NCBI RefSeq assembly: GCF_009363275.1
Contig: NZ_CP045324.1
Coordinates: forward strand, 3,534,001 to 3,598,000
DNA length: 64,000 nt
Reading direction: 5' to 3'
Source: Marinobacter sp. THAF197a
Lineage (GTDB): Bacteria; Pseudomonadota; Gammaproteobacteria; Pseudomonadales; Oleiphilaceae
Both the position numbers and the translations under genes were made by a program. Below the pieces are notes generated by a model that was not told where the DNA came from, did not search any database, and was given only the letters and a program-made list of their open reading frames with translations. Below are positions 42,875 to 52,170 of this stretch, piece after piece; position 1 is the stretch's first letter, and every line of letters starts with the position of its first letter.

Positions 42875-44242
42875 CTACGTGGAAAGACCACCCGTGAACT
42901 GGTCCAGTTCAGACAAGCAGTCATCAAGAAACTCATGGGGGTTGGCCAGAATGGCCTCATCCGCCACCACACCAAACTGCACCTGACCGGCGTAGCTGAC
43001 GATACTCACACCCAACCCGATATCGCCGGCCTGGGGCACCCAGAACATCTGCTCGGTGATGGCACAACCGGCCAGGTAACGGGTCTCCGGCGTACCAGGC
43101 ACATTGGACACCACCGCAGAGGCCTTGCGGAAAAACAGGTCAGCCAGTGGTTTGCGCCCCACCTCCGGCAAAAGCGCGGCGCTGGCCGTCAGCCCCCAGG
43201 CGATCCCCGGCTGCCAGCTCTTCTTGAGCTTGCGGGTTTCATGCTTGATGCGGAACAGCCGCTCCAGGGCACTGGCTCCATCCACCGGCATGGGCACGAA
43301 CACCGTGCCAAAGCAGTTGCCGGGCTCGCCGTCCTCCGGCCGAACCCCCTCCGGCATCCGGGACCGGATATCCACGGGCACGGCCGCATGCATGACCGCA
43401 TCGTCCAACTGTTCTGGTGACATCCCCAGCCGTGGGCGCACAGCAGCCGCCACACAGGCCAGTAACACATCGTTGATCGTAGTATGGGTGGCCGATGCGA
43501 CTGCACGAAAACGGTCAAGCGCCACCGGTTCAGACCACCGACAGCTACGCCGGCCCAGCAATGGCCGCCGCAACTCAGAGGGCGTATCGGCCGGTTCCAC
43601 CAGAAACTCGCTGAGCTCATGCACCATCCGGGCACTGGCCTCCAGTGCCCGCCCGGCGTGCCCCACTCCTTTGGTGGGGCCATCATCCGGTATCGCGCCG
43701 GAAACCTGGCCTGCCTGGGCAGCCATATTTCCCAACCATTGCCTGGCGTAGGTTGTCCACCGTTCCAGCTGCGGCAACTCGGCAGCGCCATAGATGGCCG
43801 GGTACTGCCGGGGCGACGGCGGGCATAGTGTTGAGAAAATGCCCAGCAGGGACAGCCCGTCGGCGTAACAATGATGCAGGCGCAGCAGCAAGGCCGCACC
43901 ACCCTGGGCGTTGGGCGCCAGCCAGAACTTCCAGCCCGGGCGATACCGCGGCAGCGGCTCGTTCAGCCGCGCCGACACCCAGTCCTGCAACTGATGCTGA
44001 TCAAACCGGTCTATCACCACGTCAAGGTGATGGGAAACGGAAAAAGTGGGGTCTTTCTGCCAGTACCAGGCCGGCGCCTTCCAGACCGGGCGGCAGAGAA
44101 AACGCTCCCAGGCGGTCCAGTACACCTCCAGAAATTCCCGGAACCGGCCGGCCGTCAAGCCGTCAACCCGGAGCATAATGGTAATGGTCATGGGGTTTTC
44201 CGGCCGTTCCAAAGCCAGCCAGGCCGAATCCGAAGGCAGCAT
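42875..44242 (-). CDS. Wax ester synthase/diacylglycerol acyltransferase (WS/DGAT)
   Basis: A 455-residue acyltransferase that esterifies fatty acyl-CoA to long alcohols or diacylglycerol for storage lipid. The active-site motif HHCYADG is at residues 123-129, and the second conserved region reads TTINDVLLACVAAAVRP. The N-terminal pattern SDSAWLALERPENPMT aligns with the usual family start. The ATG was preferred; a TTG eight codons upstream has a poorer ribosome-binding site. WS/DGAT genes are typical of Marinobacter. Confidence 0.93.
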   Translation of the reverse strand: MLPSDSAWLALERPENPMTITIMLRVDGLTAGRFREFLEVYWTAWERFLCRPVWKAPAWYWQKDPTFSVSHHLDVVIDRFDQHQLQDWVSARLNEPLPRYRPGWKFWLAPNAQGGAALLLRLHHCYADGLSLLGIFSTLCPPSPRQYPAIYGAAELPQLERWTTYARQWLGNMAAQAGQVSGAIPDDGPTKGVGHAGRALEASARMVHELSEFLVEPADTPSELRRPLLGRRSCRWSEPVALDRFRAVASATHTTINDVLLACVAAAVRPRLGMSPEQLDDAVMHAAVPVDIRSRMPEGVRPEDGEPGNCFGTVFVPMPVDGASALERLFRIKHETRKLKKSWQPGIAWGLTASAALLPEVGRKPLADLFFRKASAVVSNVPGTPETRYLAGCAITEQMFWVPQAGDIGLGVSIVSYAGQVQFGVVADEAILANPHEFLDDCLSELDQFTGGLST

Positions 44243-44590
44243 GAGATGCGATTGCTCCTGGTTCAAACCTGATAGTCCCCGATGAATAACGTGCCCGATA
44301 AGTAAAAAGCCAATCCCGCATTGTGCCAGAGTCCTTTACGGGGCTCCATCACCGTGCGTCGCCCACAGCGTTACAAAAAATTACCTGCAAGTAACCCTTC
44401 GGCTCTATACTGGTTATATGTAATGATGCAATGGTTATAGAGAAGGACCACGATGCTGCGCGATTGGCTACAGATCTCCGGAAATCCCGGCGGTAGTGCC
44501 ACTAACTCGCCCAGCCAAACGCGGTACAAATGAGAGACCGGCACAACCAAAACCAATAACAGTCCATTGCAATGCCGGGGGAGATGAATC
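44243..44590. other. Divergent region between WS/DGAT and alpha/beta hydrolase
   Basis: A 348-nt region. It contains an AT-rich stretch with TATACT and TATAAT-like hexamers near 44405-44425 that could be a promoter, and one very short ORF with a ribosome-binding site. Nothing else was recognised. Confidence 0.55.
44453..44533 (+). CDS. Possible 26-residue leader peptide or small protein
   Basis: An ATG preceded by AGAAGG at 7-nt spacing opens a 26-codon frame (MLRDWLQISGNPGG...). It ends 57 nt before the alpha/beta hydrolase gene. No similarity is recognised; it may be chance. It is listed because the translation-start context is good and it lies between a promoter-like region and the gene. 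Confidence 0.2.
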   Translation: MLRDWLQISGNPGGSATNSPSQTRYK

Positions 44591-45514
44591 ATGAAAGCCA
44601 GTCATGTTCGCAAACTGATCAAGCCTATCGAGAGCGCCTATTCAGAGATGTTCTCAGGCCGGGTTTACCGTGTTGGTAAAGGCGCCGTATCGGTGCGGAA
44701 TCATAGCGGCGCTGCGGAACATACCGTCATCGGCGTCCACGGCTTTCTGGAAAATCACTGTTACTTCACCCAGGCCTATGACGGCCCGACCACCGAACTG
44801 ATTCTTCTCACCTGCAGCAACTACCATATTCCGGTAAACGGTGTAACGCCGGAGAACCCGGGCTGGGAAGTGCCCATCAAGCACCTGGAAGGTACCATTG
44901 AGTATGATGCCTGTATTCTGAATCAGGCACTGCAAAACCTGCCCAGCACCCGCAATATCCGGATCCACGGCCACTCCAGGGGTGGTGCGGTGATTCTTGA
45001 AGCCATCAAGCAGTGGCCAGAGCTGTACGAAGATGTCGAAATTGTGCTGGAAGCGCCAGTGCTGCCCCAGGGCAAACTGCACGCCCTGGTGACCACCCTG
45101 CTGGAGCCGGTCAGCCACGGCATGTGGCCCTGGCTGATCCGTCTGATCAACAGCGCGCCGCAATCCGCCTATGGCCAGACATTCTTTGGCAAGATGAACC
45201 CGAGAAAACGGCAGCTGCTGAACAAATTGTTCTATGCCACCAAGGATCATCTGACCATCGTGCGCAACATTGAAAATATCATGGAGTGGATGGTCCGCAC
45301 AGACACCTCGGTGTACCAGCATGTGCGCCATGGCACGTTCCTGATACCTGCGACGGATCGCATCCTGGATCGCAATGCCATGCTGGCCAGTGCCCGTACC
45401 AGCCCGACCAACATGCGCATCATCGAAACCGAAGCCCCCAGCCACTTCATCACGCTGGACAGCAAGGAATGGGTGCCCGGTCTGGAAACTCTGCCTGTTG
45501 CCGCCGAGGGCTGA
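44591..45514 (+). CDS. Alpha/beta hydrolase of unknown specificity
   Basis: A 307-residue protein with the nucleophile elbow IHGHSRGGAVILEA (GxSxG) and an oxyanion-region VIGVHGFLENHCYF. A late Asp (PATDRILD) and His (APSHFITLD) could complete the triad. It lacks a signal peptide. It is next to a wax ester synthase and PHA-type gene, so a lipid substrate is plausible, but nothing in the sequence fixes it. A GGGGGAGATG context serves as ribosome-binding site. Confidence 0.7.
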   Translation: MKASHVRKLIKPIESAYSEMFSGRVYRVGKGAVSVRNHSGAAEHTVIGVHGFLENHCYFTQAYDGPTTELILLTCSNYHIPVNGVTPENPGWEVPIKHLEGTIEYDACILNQALQNLPSTRNIRIHGHSRGGAVILEAIKQWPELYEDVEIVLEAPVLPQGKLHALVTTLLEPVSHGMWPWLIRLINSAPQSAYGQTFFGKMNPRKRQLLNKLFYATKDHLTIVRNIENIMEWMVRTDTSVYQHVRHGTFLIPATDRILDRNAMLASARTSPTNMRIIETEAPSHFITLDSKEWVPGLETLPVAAEG

Positions 45515-45608
45515 ACCTTAACAGGTGCAGCCCGGTTTCCGCTTCGCTAAACTGAGCGCCTTTTTCTGAGGCCATGCCTCTTGTCGCCGGTTTTATTGGA
45601 GCCCCTGC

Positions 45609-46358
45609 ATGTATCGTGAGCGCCTGGTCACAACGGACGTGAATTCAGAAAACGCCCACCGGCTTAAACGCCTGCTACTGGAATACCACGACTTTCGCCA
45701 GCTCAAGTCAGCCCACCCCCTGCTGGAAGACACCCGCCGCATCGCCGACTGGCAAGCGGAACGGCTGAAAGCCACGCACCAGGACCTTTACCAGAACCCC
45801 GGCTATCACACTGGCCTGGAATTCTTGCTGACAGACCTTTACGCCCCTGCTGGCATGACCCAACGGGACGATAACATCGACCGGGTCTTCCCGAAGATGG
45901 TGAAGTGGCTACCAGACCATCTCTTGGGCACCTTCGCCGGGCTGGTTGAACTGAACCTGGTCACCCAGAGCCTGGATCTTGAACTGGCACAATGGTTTGA
46001 CCGGCACAACCTGAGTACCGCCTCAATCACCACCAGCGACTATTGCGACGCTTATCGGGCCAGCGGCCAGTTGAGCATCCGCAGCCGGCAACTGGAACTG
46101 GTGGCCGACACTGGCCAGCAGTTGGACCGCTACGTGCGCAACCGCACCCTGGGCTGGCTGCTGTCGATGAGCCGGGGGCCGGCGGAAATGGCCGAGCTGG
46201 GCGATCTGCACAGTTTCCTGCACCGGGGCTACAGCGCATTCCGGAAGATGGAGGATGTCGACGTGCTGATTGAACGGCTGATCGGCCGGGAAAAACAGGT
46301 GATGGAGAACATACTGGCGAGCCACCCGGAACCCTTCTCGGTACCGGGCAACCTTTAA
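45609..46358 (+). CDS. FFLEELY-motif family protein
   Basis: A 249-residue, mostly helical, soluble protein of unknown function. The segment LEFLLTDLYAP corresponds to the FFLEELY motif that names the family. The other conserved parts are rich in Leu, Arg and Glu with no catalytic pattern. It is convergent with the PHA-system gene 6 nt away. Confidence 0.75.
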   Translation: MYRERLVTTDVNSENAHRLKRLLLEYHDFRQLKSAHPLLEDTRRIADWQAERLKATHQDLYQNPGYHTGLEFLLTDLYAPAGMTQRDDNIDRVFPKMVKWLPDHLLGTFAGLVELNLVTQSLDLELAQWFDRHNLSTASITTSDYCDAYRASGQLSIRSRQLELVADTGQQLDRYVRNRTLGWLLSMSRGPAEMAELGDLHSFLHRGYSAFRKMEDVDVLIERLIGREKQVMENILASHPEPFSVPGNL

Positions 46359-46364
46359 CCGGGC

Positions 46365-46643
46365 TCAGGCTGTGAGAATCTGGTCCAGTTGCGAGTGAAT
46401 TTCCTGCTCGATACGGGATTTGAACGGGCGCAGCATCAGCCCCAGTTCCAGGCGGATGTGCAAATCACTGTCAGAGAGATCCAGGTGGCCTTTCACCCCA
46501 CTGCGCTTGAACGTGAGCAGGTCGCCCTCCCACTGGTAATTGACGTCGAACTGCTTCGACAGATCTTTCGCCAGGGTTTCTGCCGCTTCACGGGCGTGGG
46601 CTTTGTCCAGGGAGTGGGCGCGATGAATATCAATGACAGACAT
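46365..46643 (-). CDS. Polyhydroxyalkanoic-acid-system family protein
   Basis: A 92-residue protein of the PHA_gran_rgn family. It matches by length and by the segments AHSLDKAHAREAAETLAKDL, FDVNYQWEGDLLTFKRSG and LGLMLRPFKSRIEQEI. Members are linked to PHA granules, but they also occur in bacteria without PHA; the fold resembles polyketide-cyclase-like proteins. It is divergent from ubiE. Confidence 0.85.
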   Translation of the reverse strand: MSVIDIHRAHSLDKAHAREAAETLAKDLSKQFDVNYQWEGDLLTFKRSGVKGHLDLSDSDLHIRLELGLMLRPFKSRIEQEIHSQLDQILTA

Positions 46644-46759
46644 GGATCAGTTTTCTCGGTTGTTTGGAGACAGATTTACAGTGTAAGTCGGCAATAAACT
46701 TGTAGCCAACCCCTCAAAGGTTAGAATACCAACCTGAGATTCTGACAGGACCAACACCC

Positions 46760-47542
46760 ATGAGCGAGCAGCAAACACCGGGCACCCCCGGCAACGGCCA
46801 GGACGACGTAACCCACTTCGGGTTCCGCAATGTACCCAGGAGCCAGAAAGCCAGCCAGGTGGCTCAGGTTTTCCACAGCGTGGCCGGCAAATACGACCTC
46901 ATGAACGATTTGATGTCCATGGGCATCCACCGGCTGTGGAAGCGTTTCACCATTGAACTCAGCGGTGTTCGCCAGGGCCATCAGGTACTGGATATTGCCG
47001 GTGGCACCGGCGACCTGACCATGAAATTTTCTGACCTGGTCGGCCCCACCGGCAAGGTGGTCCTGGCCGACATCAACGCCTCCATGTTGCAGGTAGGCCG
47101 CAGCCGGCTGACCGACCGGGGCTACGCTGGCAACATCGAGTACGTGCAGGCCGATGCCGAGCACCTGCCATTCCCGGACAACAGCTTCCAGGCCGTGTCC
47201 ATCGCCTTTGGCCTGCGCAACGTCACCGACAAGGACCAGGCCCTGCGGGACATGGCCCGGGTCCTGAAACCCGGCGGCAAGCTGATGGTGCTGGAATTCT
47301 CCAAGCCCACCAACCCACTGCTGAGCAAGGCCTACGACACCTACTCGTTCACCGCCCTGCCGTTGATGGGCCAACTCATCGCGGGCGACAGTGAAAGCTA
47401 CAAGTACCTGGCCGAATCCATCCGCATGCACCCGGACCAGGACACCCTGAAAGGTATGATGGAACAGGCCGGTCTGGTGAACTGCAAGTACTACAACATG
47501 ACCGGCGGCATTGTCGCCCTGCACGTGGGAATCAAACCCTGA
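46760..47542 (+). CDS. ubiE: Bifunctional demethylmenaquinone/ubiquinone C-methyltransferase
   Basis: A 260-residue SAM-dependent methyltransferase of ubiquinone synthesis. It contains motif I VLDIAGGTGDLTMKF, motif II ADAEHLPFPDNSFQAV and motif III RVLKPGGKLMVLEFSKP. The N-terminal THFGFRNVP and HSVAGKYDLMNDLMS are diagnostic for UbiE. Its stop overlaps the ubiJ start, the classical ubiE-ubiJ-ubiB order. Confidence 0.97.
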   Translation: MSEQQTPGTPGNGQDDVTHFGFRNVPRSQKASQVAQVFHSVAGKYDLMNDLMSMGIHRLWKRFTIELSGVRQGHQVLDIAGGTGDLTMKFSDLVGPTGKVVLADINASMLQVGRSRLTDRGYAGNIEYVQADAEHLPFPDNSFQAVSIAFGLRNVTDKDQALRDMARVLKPGGKLMVLEFSKPTNPLLSKAYDTYSFTALPLMGQLIAGDSESYKYLAESIRMHPDQDTLKGMMEQAGLVNCKYYNMTGGIVALHVGIKP

Positions 47543-48183
47543 TGTTCCCCGGCCCGACCCTTCTGTCCGCTGCCAGCGCCATTGTAGAGATCGCGCTGAA
47601 CCGGGCACTGGAACTGGACACAGCGGGCCGGCAGGCCCTGCTGGACGCCCTGACCGGGCCGGCACAATTCAACATCAGCGCGCCGGTCCCGTTGACCTGG
47701 ACCCTGGAGTGTGTGGGCGAACGGGTTCAGGTGCGCAGTCAGCCCGCCGATGCCCCCGAGCTGGTCATTACCGGCCGCCCCATGGCCTTTGTTGCCCTCG
47801 CCCTGGGCGATGACCAGGTGTTTGCGGACAATCGGCTGGGCGTGCAGGGCAATACCGCCCTGGCCCACCAACTGCAACGTGCCCTGAACCAGCTGGAGCC
47901 TGACTGGGAAGCGGCCATGGCCCGACACCTTGGCGACCTTCCGGCACATTTTCTCGGCAAGCGCATCCGCAGCGCGGTGCAATGGAGCCGGCAGGCTGCT
48001 AATGCCATGAACGCCAATCTGGAAGAGTACCTGCACGAAGAGAGTCGGGCCCTGCCCGGCCGCAGAGAGCTGGAGGCCACATTCCAGGACATTGACCAGC
48101 TCAACCTGCGCACTGAACGCCTGGAAGCCCGGCTGACACAGCTGGAAAGTTCCGGTAGCGACAACGATACGGAGACCCTGTGA
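47542..48183 (+). CDS. ubiJ: Ubiquinone biosynthesis accessory factor UbiJ (SCP2 domain)
   Basis: A 213-residue protein. An N-terminal SCP2 lipid-binding domain (about 15-115) precedes a C-terminal coiled coil with a region rich in Glu, Arg and Leu. It helps hold the Ubi complex and its lipid substrates in the soluble fraction. It starts at TGATG of ubiE, and its stop overlaps the ubiB start by 4 nt. Confidence 0.93.
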   Translation: MFPGPTLLSAASAIVEIALNRALELDTAGRQALLDALTGPAQFNISAPVPLTWTLECVGERVQVRSQPADAPELVITGRPMAFVALALGDDQVFADNRLGVQGNTALAHQLQRALNQLEPDWEAAMARHLGDLPAHFLGKRIRSAVQWSRQAANAMNANLEEYLHEESRALPGRRELEATFQDIDQLNLRTERLEARLTQLESSGSDNDTETL

Positions 48184-49823
48184 CCCGCCTGCAACGCCTG
48201 TTCCGAATTGCCTGGGTATTCTGCCGCTACCGGCTGGACACGTTTCTGCCCCTGGCGGAACTGCCCACACCGCTGAAGATTTTCTTCCTGCTGGCGCCCT
48301 GGCACCTGTTCCCCCAGCCGAAACTGAGCCGGGGCGACCGGCTGCGACTGGCGTTGGAAGAGCTCGGCCCGGTGTTCGTCAAATTCGGCCAGATTCTCTC
48401 CACCCGGCGGGACCTGCTGCCCGACGACATGGCCGAATCCCTGAAACAACTGCAGGATCGGGTGCCGCCGTTCCCCAGCGACCAGGCCCGGGGCATTATC
48501 GAGAAATCCCTGGGCGCGCCGGTGTCGGAGCTGTTCGCCGAGTTCAGCCCGGACCCGATGGCCTCGGCCTCCGTGGCCCAGGTACACGCCGCCACCCTGC
48601 CCAATGGCCAGAGAGTGGTGGTCAAGGTGCTGCGCCCAGGTATCGACAAGGTGATCCGCCAGGACCTTGGCCTGATGTACCTGATGGCCGGCCTGCTGGA
48701 AAAATACTGGTCTGAAGGCAAACGCCTGCACCCGGTAGACGTAGTGGCCGATTACGACGCCACCATCCACGATGAGCTGGACCTGCAACGCGAAGCCGCC
48801 AATGCCAGCCAGTTGCGCCGCAACTTCGACAACTCACCGCTGATCTACATCCCGTTCATCGACTGGGACTACACCAGCAAATCCGTGCTGGTGATGGAGC
48901 GCATTCACGGCATCCCCATTGCCGACGTAGACAGCCTGAAAGCGGCCGGCGTCAATATGAAAGTGCTAGCCGAAAAAGGCGTGGAGATCTTCTTCACCCA
49001 GGTGTTCCGGGACAGCTTCTTTCACGCCGACATGCACCCGGGCAACATCTTTGTCGACGTCTCCAACCCGGCTGACCCGAAGTACATCGCCATCGATTTC
49101 GGCATTGTGGGCACCCTGGCGCCAGACGACCAGAGCTACCTGGCCCGTAACCTGCTGGCCTTCTTCCGCCGGGATTACCGCCAGGTGGCCCAGCTGCACA
49201 TACAGTCCGGCTGGGTGCCGCCGGACACCCGGGTGAATGAATTCGAGGCAGCCATCCGTACCGTGTGCGAGCCAATCTTCGAACGGCCACTGAAAGACAT
49301 CTCCTTCGGCCACTTCCTTCTGCGGTTGTTCCAGACGGCCCGCCGTTTCAATATGGAAGTGCAGCCGCAGCTGGTACTGCTGCAGAAAACCCTGCTGAAC
49401 GTCGAGGGCCTGGGCCGCCAGCTGTACCCGGATCTGGACCTGTGGAGCACCGCCCAGCCGTTCCTGGAGAGGTGGATGCGCCAGCGCATCGGCCCCGCCG
49501 GGTTGATCAAATCGCTGCAAACGCACCTGCCGGCGTGGCTTGAACAGTCGCCGGAGATGCCGCAACTGGTTCATGATGCGCTATTACAGCTTCGAAGCAG
49601 CGGCCCCACGGAAGAACAGAATCGCGCTACGCTTGAGTTAATGAAAGAGCAGCAACAGCGCAGCGACCGCCGGTGGCGCCGGGGTTTCATTGCCGCCGCA
49701 CTCACCGCCGCAGCCCTGGCGGGCACTCAGGAGCAGGCCACGCAGCTGGCGGCCGATGCGCCACTTTGGAGCTGGGCCTTGCTTGCCCTTGCCGGCGCGG
49801 TCATGCTCCGGGGCAGCCGTTAA
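48180..49823 (+). CDS. ubiB: Atypical kinase/ATPase UbiB
   Basis: A 547-residue ABC1/UbiB protein. It has the KxGQ-type motif FVKFGQILSTRRDLLP, an Ala-rich loop ASASVAQVH and the DFG-like IDFGIVGTL. A C-terminal membrane segment (WSWALLALAGAVML) ends the chain. It supports ubiquinone synthesis, perhaps by extracting lipid intermediates from the membrane. A GTG start overlaps ubiJ as GTGA. Confidence 0.96.
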   Translation: MTRLQRLFRIAWVFCRYRLDTFLPLAELPTPLKIFFLLAPWHLFPQPKLSRGDRLRLALEELGPVFVKFGQILSTRRDLLPDDMAESLKQLQDRVPPFPSDQARGIIEKSLGAPVSELFAEFSPDPMASASVAQVHAATLPNGQRVVVKVLRPGIDKVIRQDLGLMYLMAGLLEKYWSEGKRLHPVDVVADYDATIHDELDLQREAANASQLRRNFDNSPLIYIPFIDWDYTSKSVLVMERIHGIPIADVDSLKAAGVNMKVLAEKGVEIFFTQVFRDSFFHADMHPGNIFVDVSNPADPKYIAIDFGIVGTLAPDDQSYLARNLLAFFRRDYRQVAQLHIQSGWVPPDTRVNEFEAAIRTVCEPIFERPLKDISFGHFLLRLFQTARRFNMEVQPQLVLLQKTLLNVEGLGRQLYPDLDLWSTAQPFLERWMRQRIGPAGLIKSLQTHLPAWLEQSPEMPQLVHDALLQLRSSGPTEEQNRATLELMKEQQQRSDRRWRRGFIAAALTAAALAGTQEQATQLAADAPLWSWALLALAGAVMLRGSR

Positions 49824-49851
49824 ACGAATGGATTTATCAGGATTCACAAAA

Positions 49852-50268
49852 ATGCAAGATTCCCCCGCTAACGTCGTACAGCCTGACTGGCTCAACGAGA
49901 TTCGCTGGACAGAAGACGGCCTGGTACCGGCCATCGCCCAGGATGCCGACAACGGCGACATCCTGATGATGGCGTGGATGAATGCCGAGTCACTGAAGCT
50001 GACCGTTGAGGAAGGCCAGGCGGTGTACTGGTCCCGATCCCGGGGCAAGCTCTGGCGTAAGGGCGAAAGCTCCGGACACCAGCAGGTACTCCGGGATATC
50101 CGGCTCGACTGCGATGCCGACGTCATTTTGCTGAAAGTGGAACAAAAAGGCGGTATTGCCTGCCATACTGGTCGGCGAAGCTGTTTTTACCGGACCCTGA
50201 AAGACGGCCAATGGGTCAGCGCCGAGCCGGTGCTGAAAGACCCGAACGCCATCTACGGCAGTGATTGA
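49852..50268 (+). CDS. hisI: Phosphoribosyl-AMP cyclohydrolase
   Basis: A 138-residue single-domain HisI that opens the purine ring in histidine synthesis. Conserved stretches are MMAWMNAESLKLT, YWSRSRGKLWRKGESSGH and the metal-binding DCDADVILLKV and ACHTGRRSCFYR. The ATG with an AGGA site gives the family length; an in-frame ATG eight codons earlier is possible. It is 12 nt before hisE, from which it is separate, unlike the fused HisIE of enterics. Confidence 0.95.
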   Translation: MQDSPANVVQPDWLNEIRWTEDGLVPAIAQDADNGDILMMAWMNAESLKLTVEEGQAVYWSRSRGKLWRKGESSGHQQVLRDIRLDCDADVILLKVEQKGGIACHTGRRSCFYRTLKDGQWVSAEPVLKDPNAIYGSD

Positions 50269-50280
50269 GGAGCAGAGACC

Positions 50281-50610
50281 GTGAGTGATGTACTGGAACG
50301 CCTGGCCCAGGTCCTGGAAGCCCGCAAGGAAGCCGACCCGGAAACCTCCTACGTGGCCAGCCTGCACGCCAAGGGGCTGAACAAGATTCTGGAGAAGGTG
50401 GGCGAAGAGTGCACCGAAACACTGCTGGCCGCCAAAGACGCCGAACACTCCGGGAACACCCGGGATGTGGTGTACGAAACGGCCGACCTGTGGTTTCACA
50501 GCATGGTGATGCTCTCCCGGCTTGGGCTCGGACCAAAAGATGTGATTGATGAACTGGCCAGTCGTTTCGATCTGTCAGGCCTAGAAGAGAAAGCGTCGCG
50601 GAACTCGTAA
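50281..50610 (+). CDS. hisE: Phosphoribosyl-ATP pyrophosphatase
   Basis: A 109-residue all-alpha HisE. It starts at GTG with a GGAGCAGAG site. Family residues include YVASLHAKGLNKILEKVGEE and VVYETADLWFHSMVML. It acts one step before HisI, next to it. Confidence 0.95.
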   Translation: MSDVLERLAQVLEARKEADPETSYVASLHAKGLNKILEKVGEECTETLLAAKDAEHSGNTRDVVYETADLWFHSMVMLSRLGLGPKDVIDELASRFDLSGLEEKASRNS

Positions 50611-50696
50611 AGAGGTACCCCTAACGGGGATTTCCGGGAACGGTCGCCGTTGGCGTACAATGTCATGGAACAGCAACAATTGAACGAGGAACCCTC

Positions 50697-50927
50697 ATGG
50701 GTATCAGCATCTGGCAACTTTTAATCGTACTCGGCATCGTCATCCTGTTGTTCGGAACCAAGAAACTGCGCAACATCGGCAGTGATCTGGGCGGCGCGAT
50801 TCGTGGCTTCAAGAAATCCATGAGCGACGAAGAGGAAAAATCCGCCGATCAGAGCACGCTGGAAGGCCAGCAGGCTGAGAAAACTGAGGCCCCGGCCGAA
50901 GAGAAGCCCCGGGAAAAGCAAAGCTGA
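50697..50927 (+). CDS. tatA: Sec-independent translocase subunit TatA
   Basis: A 76-residue protein with one N-terminal membrane segment (GISIWQLLIVLGIVILLFG), then the FGTKKLRNIGSDLGGAIRGF amphipathic helix and an acidic tail. It forms the pore-like part of the twin-arginine export machine. It has a GAGGAA site and is followed by tatB after 11 nt. Confidence 0.97.
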   Translation: MGISIWQLLIVLGIVILLFGTKKLRNIGSDLGGAIRGFKKSMSDEEEKSADQSTLEGQQAEKTEAPAEEKPREKQS

Positions 50928-50938
50928 GTACCGCCTGA

Positions 50939-51391
50939 ATGTTCGATATTGGCTTCATTGAGCTACTGATCTGCGGCATCATCGCGCTGCTTGTGCTTGG
51001 GCCTGAGCGCCTGCCTACCGCTGCCCGGGCCGCGGGCCGGTGGATTGGCGGCGCGCGGCGCATGGTGGGCCAGTTCACCTCGGAACTGGATCGCCAGCTC
51101 AAGGCAGAAGAGCTGCGGGAAGAGCTCCGCAAGGCCGGTGACGTCGGCCTGGACGACATGGAGAAAACCGTCCGCGGAGCCCTTGATGAAGCCAAGAAAT
51201 ACGAACACATGATCCTGCCAGACAGCGAGACCCGCAAACCCCGGCCCGCACCGGCAACCCGCAGGCTCGCCGGCGAGGAAAGCACAAATCAGTCAACCGC
51301 CGAGACTCCGCAAGGCGACAACGCCGATCAGGAAGCCAGCGGCGAGGCCAGCAACGCGACACCAGAGCGGCCATCGGATAATCGTTCATGA
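50939..51391 (+). CDS. tatB: Sec-independent translocase subunit TatB
   Basis: A 150-residue protein with membrane segment FDIGFIELLICGIIALLVLG and the hallmark GPERLPTAARAAGRWIGGAR. A long charged tail rich in Ala, Glu and Pro follows. With TatC it recognises twin-arginine signal peptides. Its stop overlaps tatC by 4 nt. Confidence 0.97.
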   Translation: MFDIGFIELLICGIIALLVLGPERLPTAARAAGRWIGGARRMVGQFTSELDRQLKAEELREELRKAGDVGLDDMEKTVRGALDEAKKYEHMILPDSETRKPRPAPATRRLAGEESTNQSTAETPQGDNADQEASGEASNATPERPSDNRS

Positions 51392-52170
51392 GCGACCCAG
51401 GCAGTAACCCGATACCTCCTGAACAACAGGAGATGCCCCTGATCGAGCACCTGCTCGAATTGCGCAACCGGCTCCTGAAAATGGTGCTGGCCGTCATTGT
51501 GTGTTTTGCCTTTATCTACCCGTTCGCCAACGACCTTTACCTCTGGCTGTCGTTACCACTGCGCGAGCTGCTACCGGTGGGCCAGACCATGATCGCCACC
51601 GACATCACCTCGCCTTTCTTTGCGCCCCTGAAACTGGCTCTGGTGCTGGCAGTCTTTGCCGCCATCCCGGTGATCCTGTATCAGCTCTGGAGCTTCGTAG
51701 CGCCGGGCCTGTACGCCCATGAAAAGCGCCTGGCATTTCCCCTGCTGTTTACCTCCGTCATCCTGTTCTATGCGGGCGCGGCCTTTGCCTATTACGTGGT
51801 ATTCCCTCTGGTCTTCGGATTCTTTACCGCCATTGGGCCCGAGGGCATTGTCGAGCTGCCTGACATCAGCAGTTACCTGAACTTCGTTCTGAAAATGTTC
51901 TTTGCCTTCGGGGTGGCCTTCGAGATTCCCATTGCCACTGTGCTGCTGATCCTCACAGGTGCCACTACGCCCCAGGATCTGGCCGCAAAACGCCCCTACG
52001 TGGTGGTGGCCTGCTTTATCATCGGCATGCTGCTGACCCCGCCCGACATTATTTCCCAGACCCTGCTGGCGGTGCCCATGTGGATTCTGTTCGAGTTTGG
52101 CATCCTGTTCGGGCGCCTGGCATACCGCCGGGTAGATGACGCCTCTGAGGGCGAGTCCGACTCCGCATGA
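51388..52170 (+). CDS. tatC: Sec-independent translocase subunit TatC
   Basis: A 260-residue six-helix membrane protein. Landmarks are LIEHLLELRNRLLKMVLAV, SFVAPGLYAHEKRL and FAFGVAFEIPIATVLLI. It is the signal-peptide receptor of the Tat system. Its stop overlaps rsmE by 4 nt. Confidence 0.97.
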   Translation: MSDPGSNPIPPEQQEMPLIEHLLELRNRLLKMVLAVIVCFAFIYPFANDLYLWLSLPLRELLPVGQTMIATDITSPFFAPLKLALVLAVFAAIPVILYQLWSFVAPGLYAHEKRLAFPLLFTSVILFYAGAAFAYYVVFPLVFGFFTAIGPEGIVELPDISSYLNFVLKMFFAFGVAFEIPIATVLLILTGATTPQDLAAKRPYVVVACFIIGMLLTPPDIISQTLLAVPMWILFEFGILFGRLAYRRVDDASEGESDSA

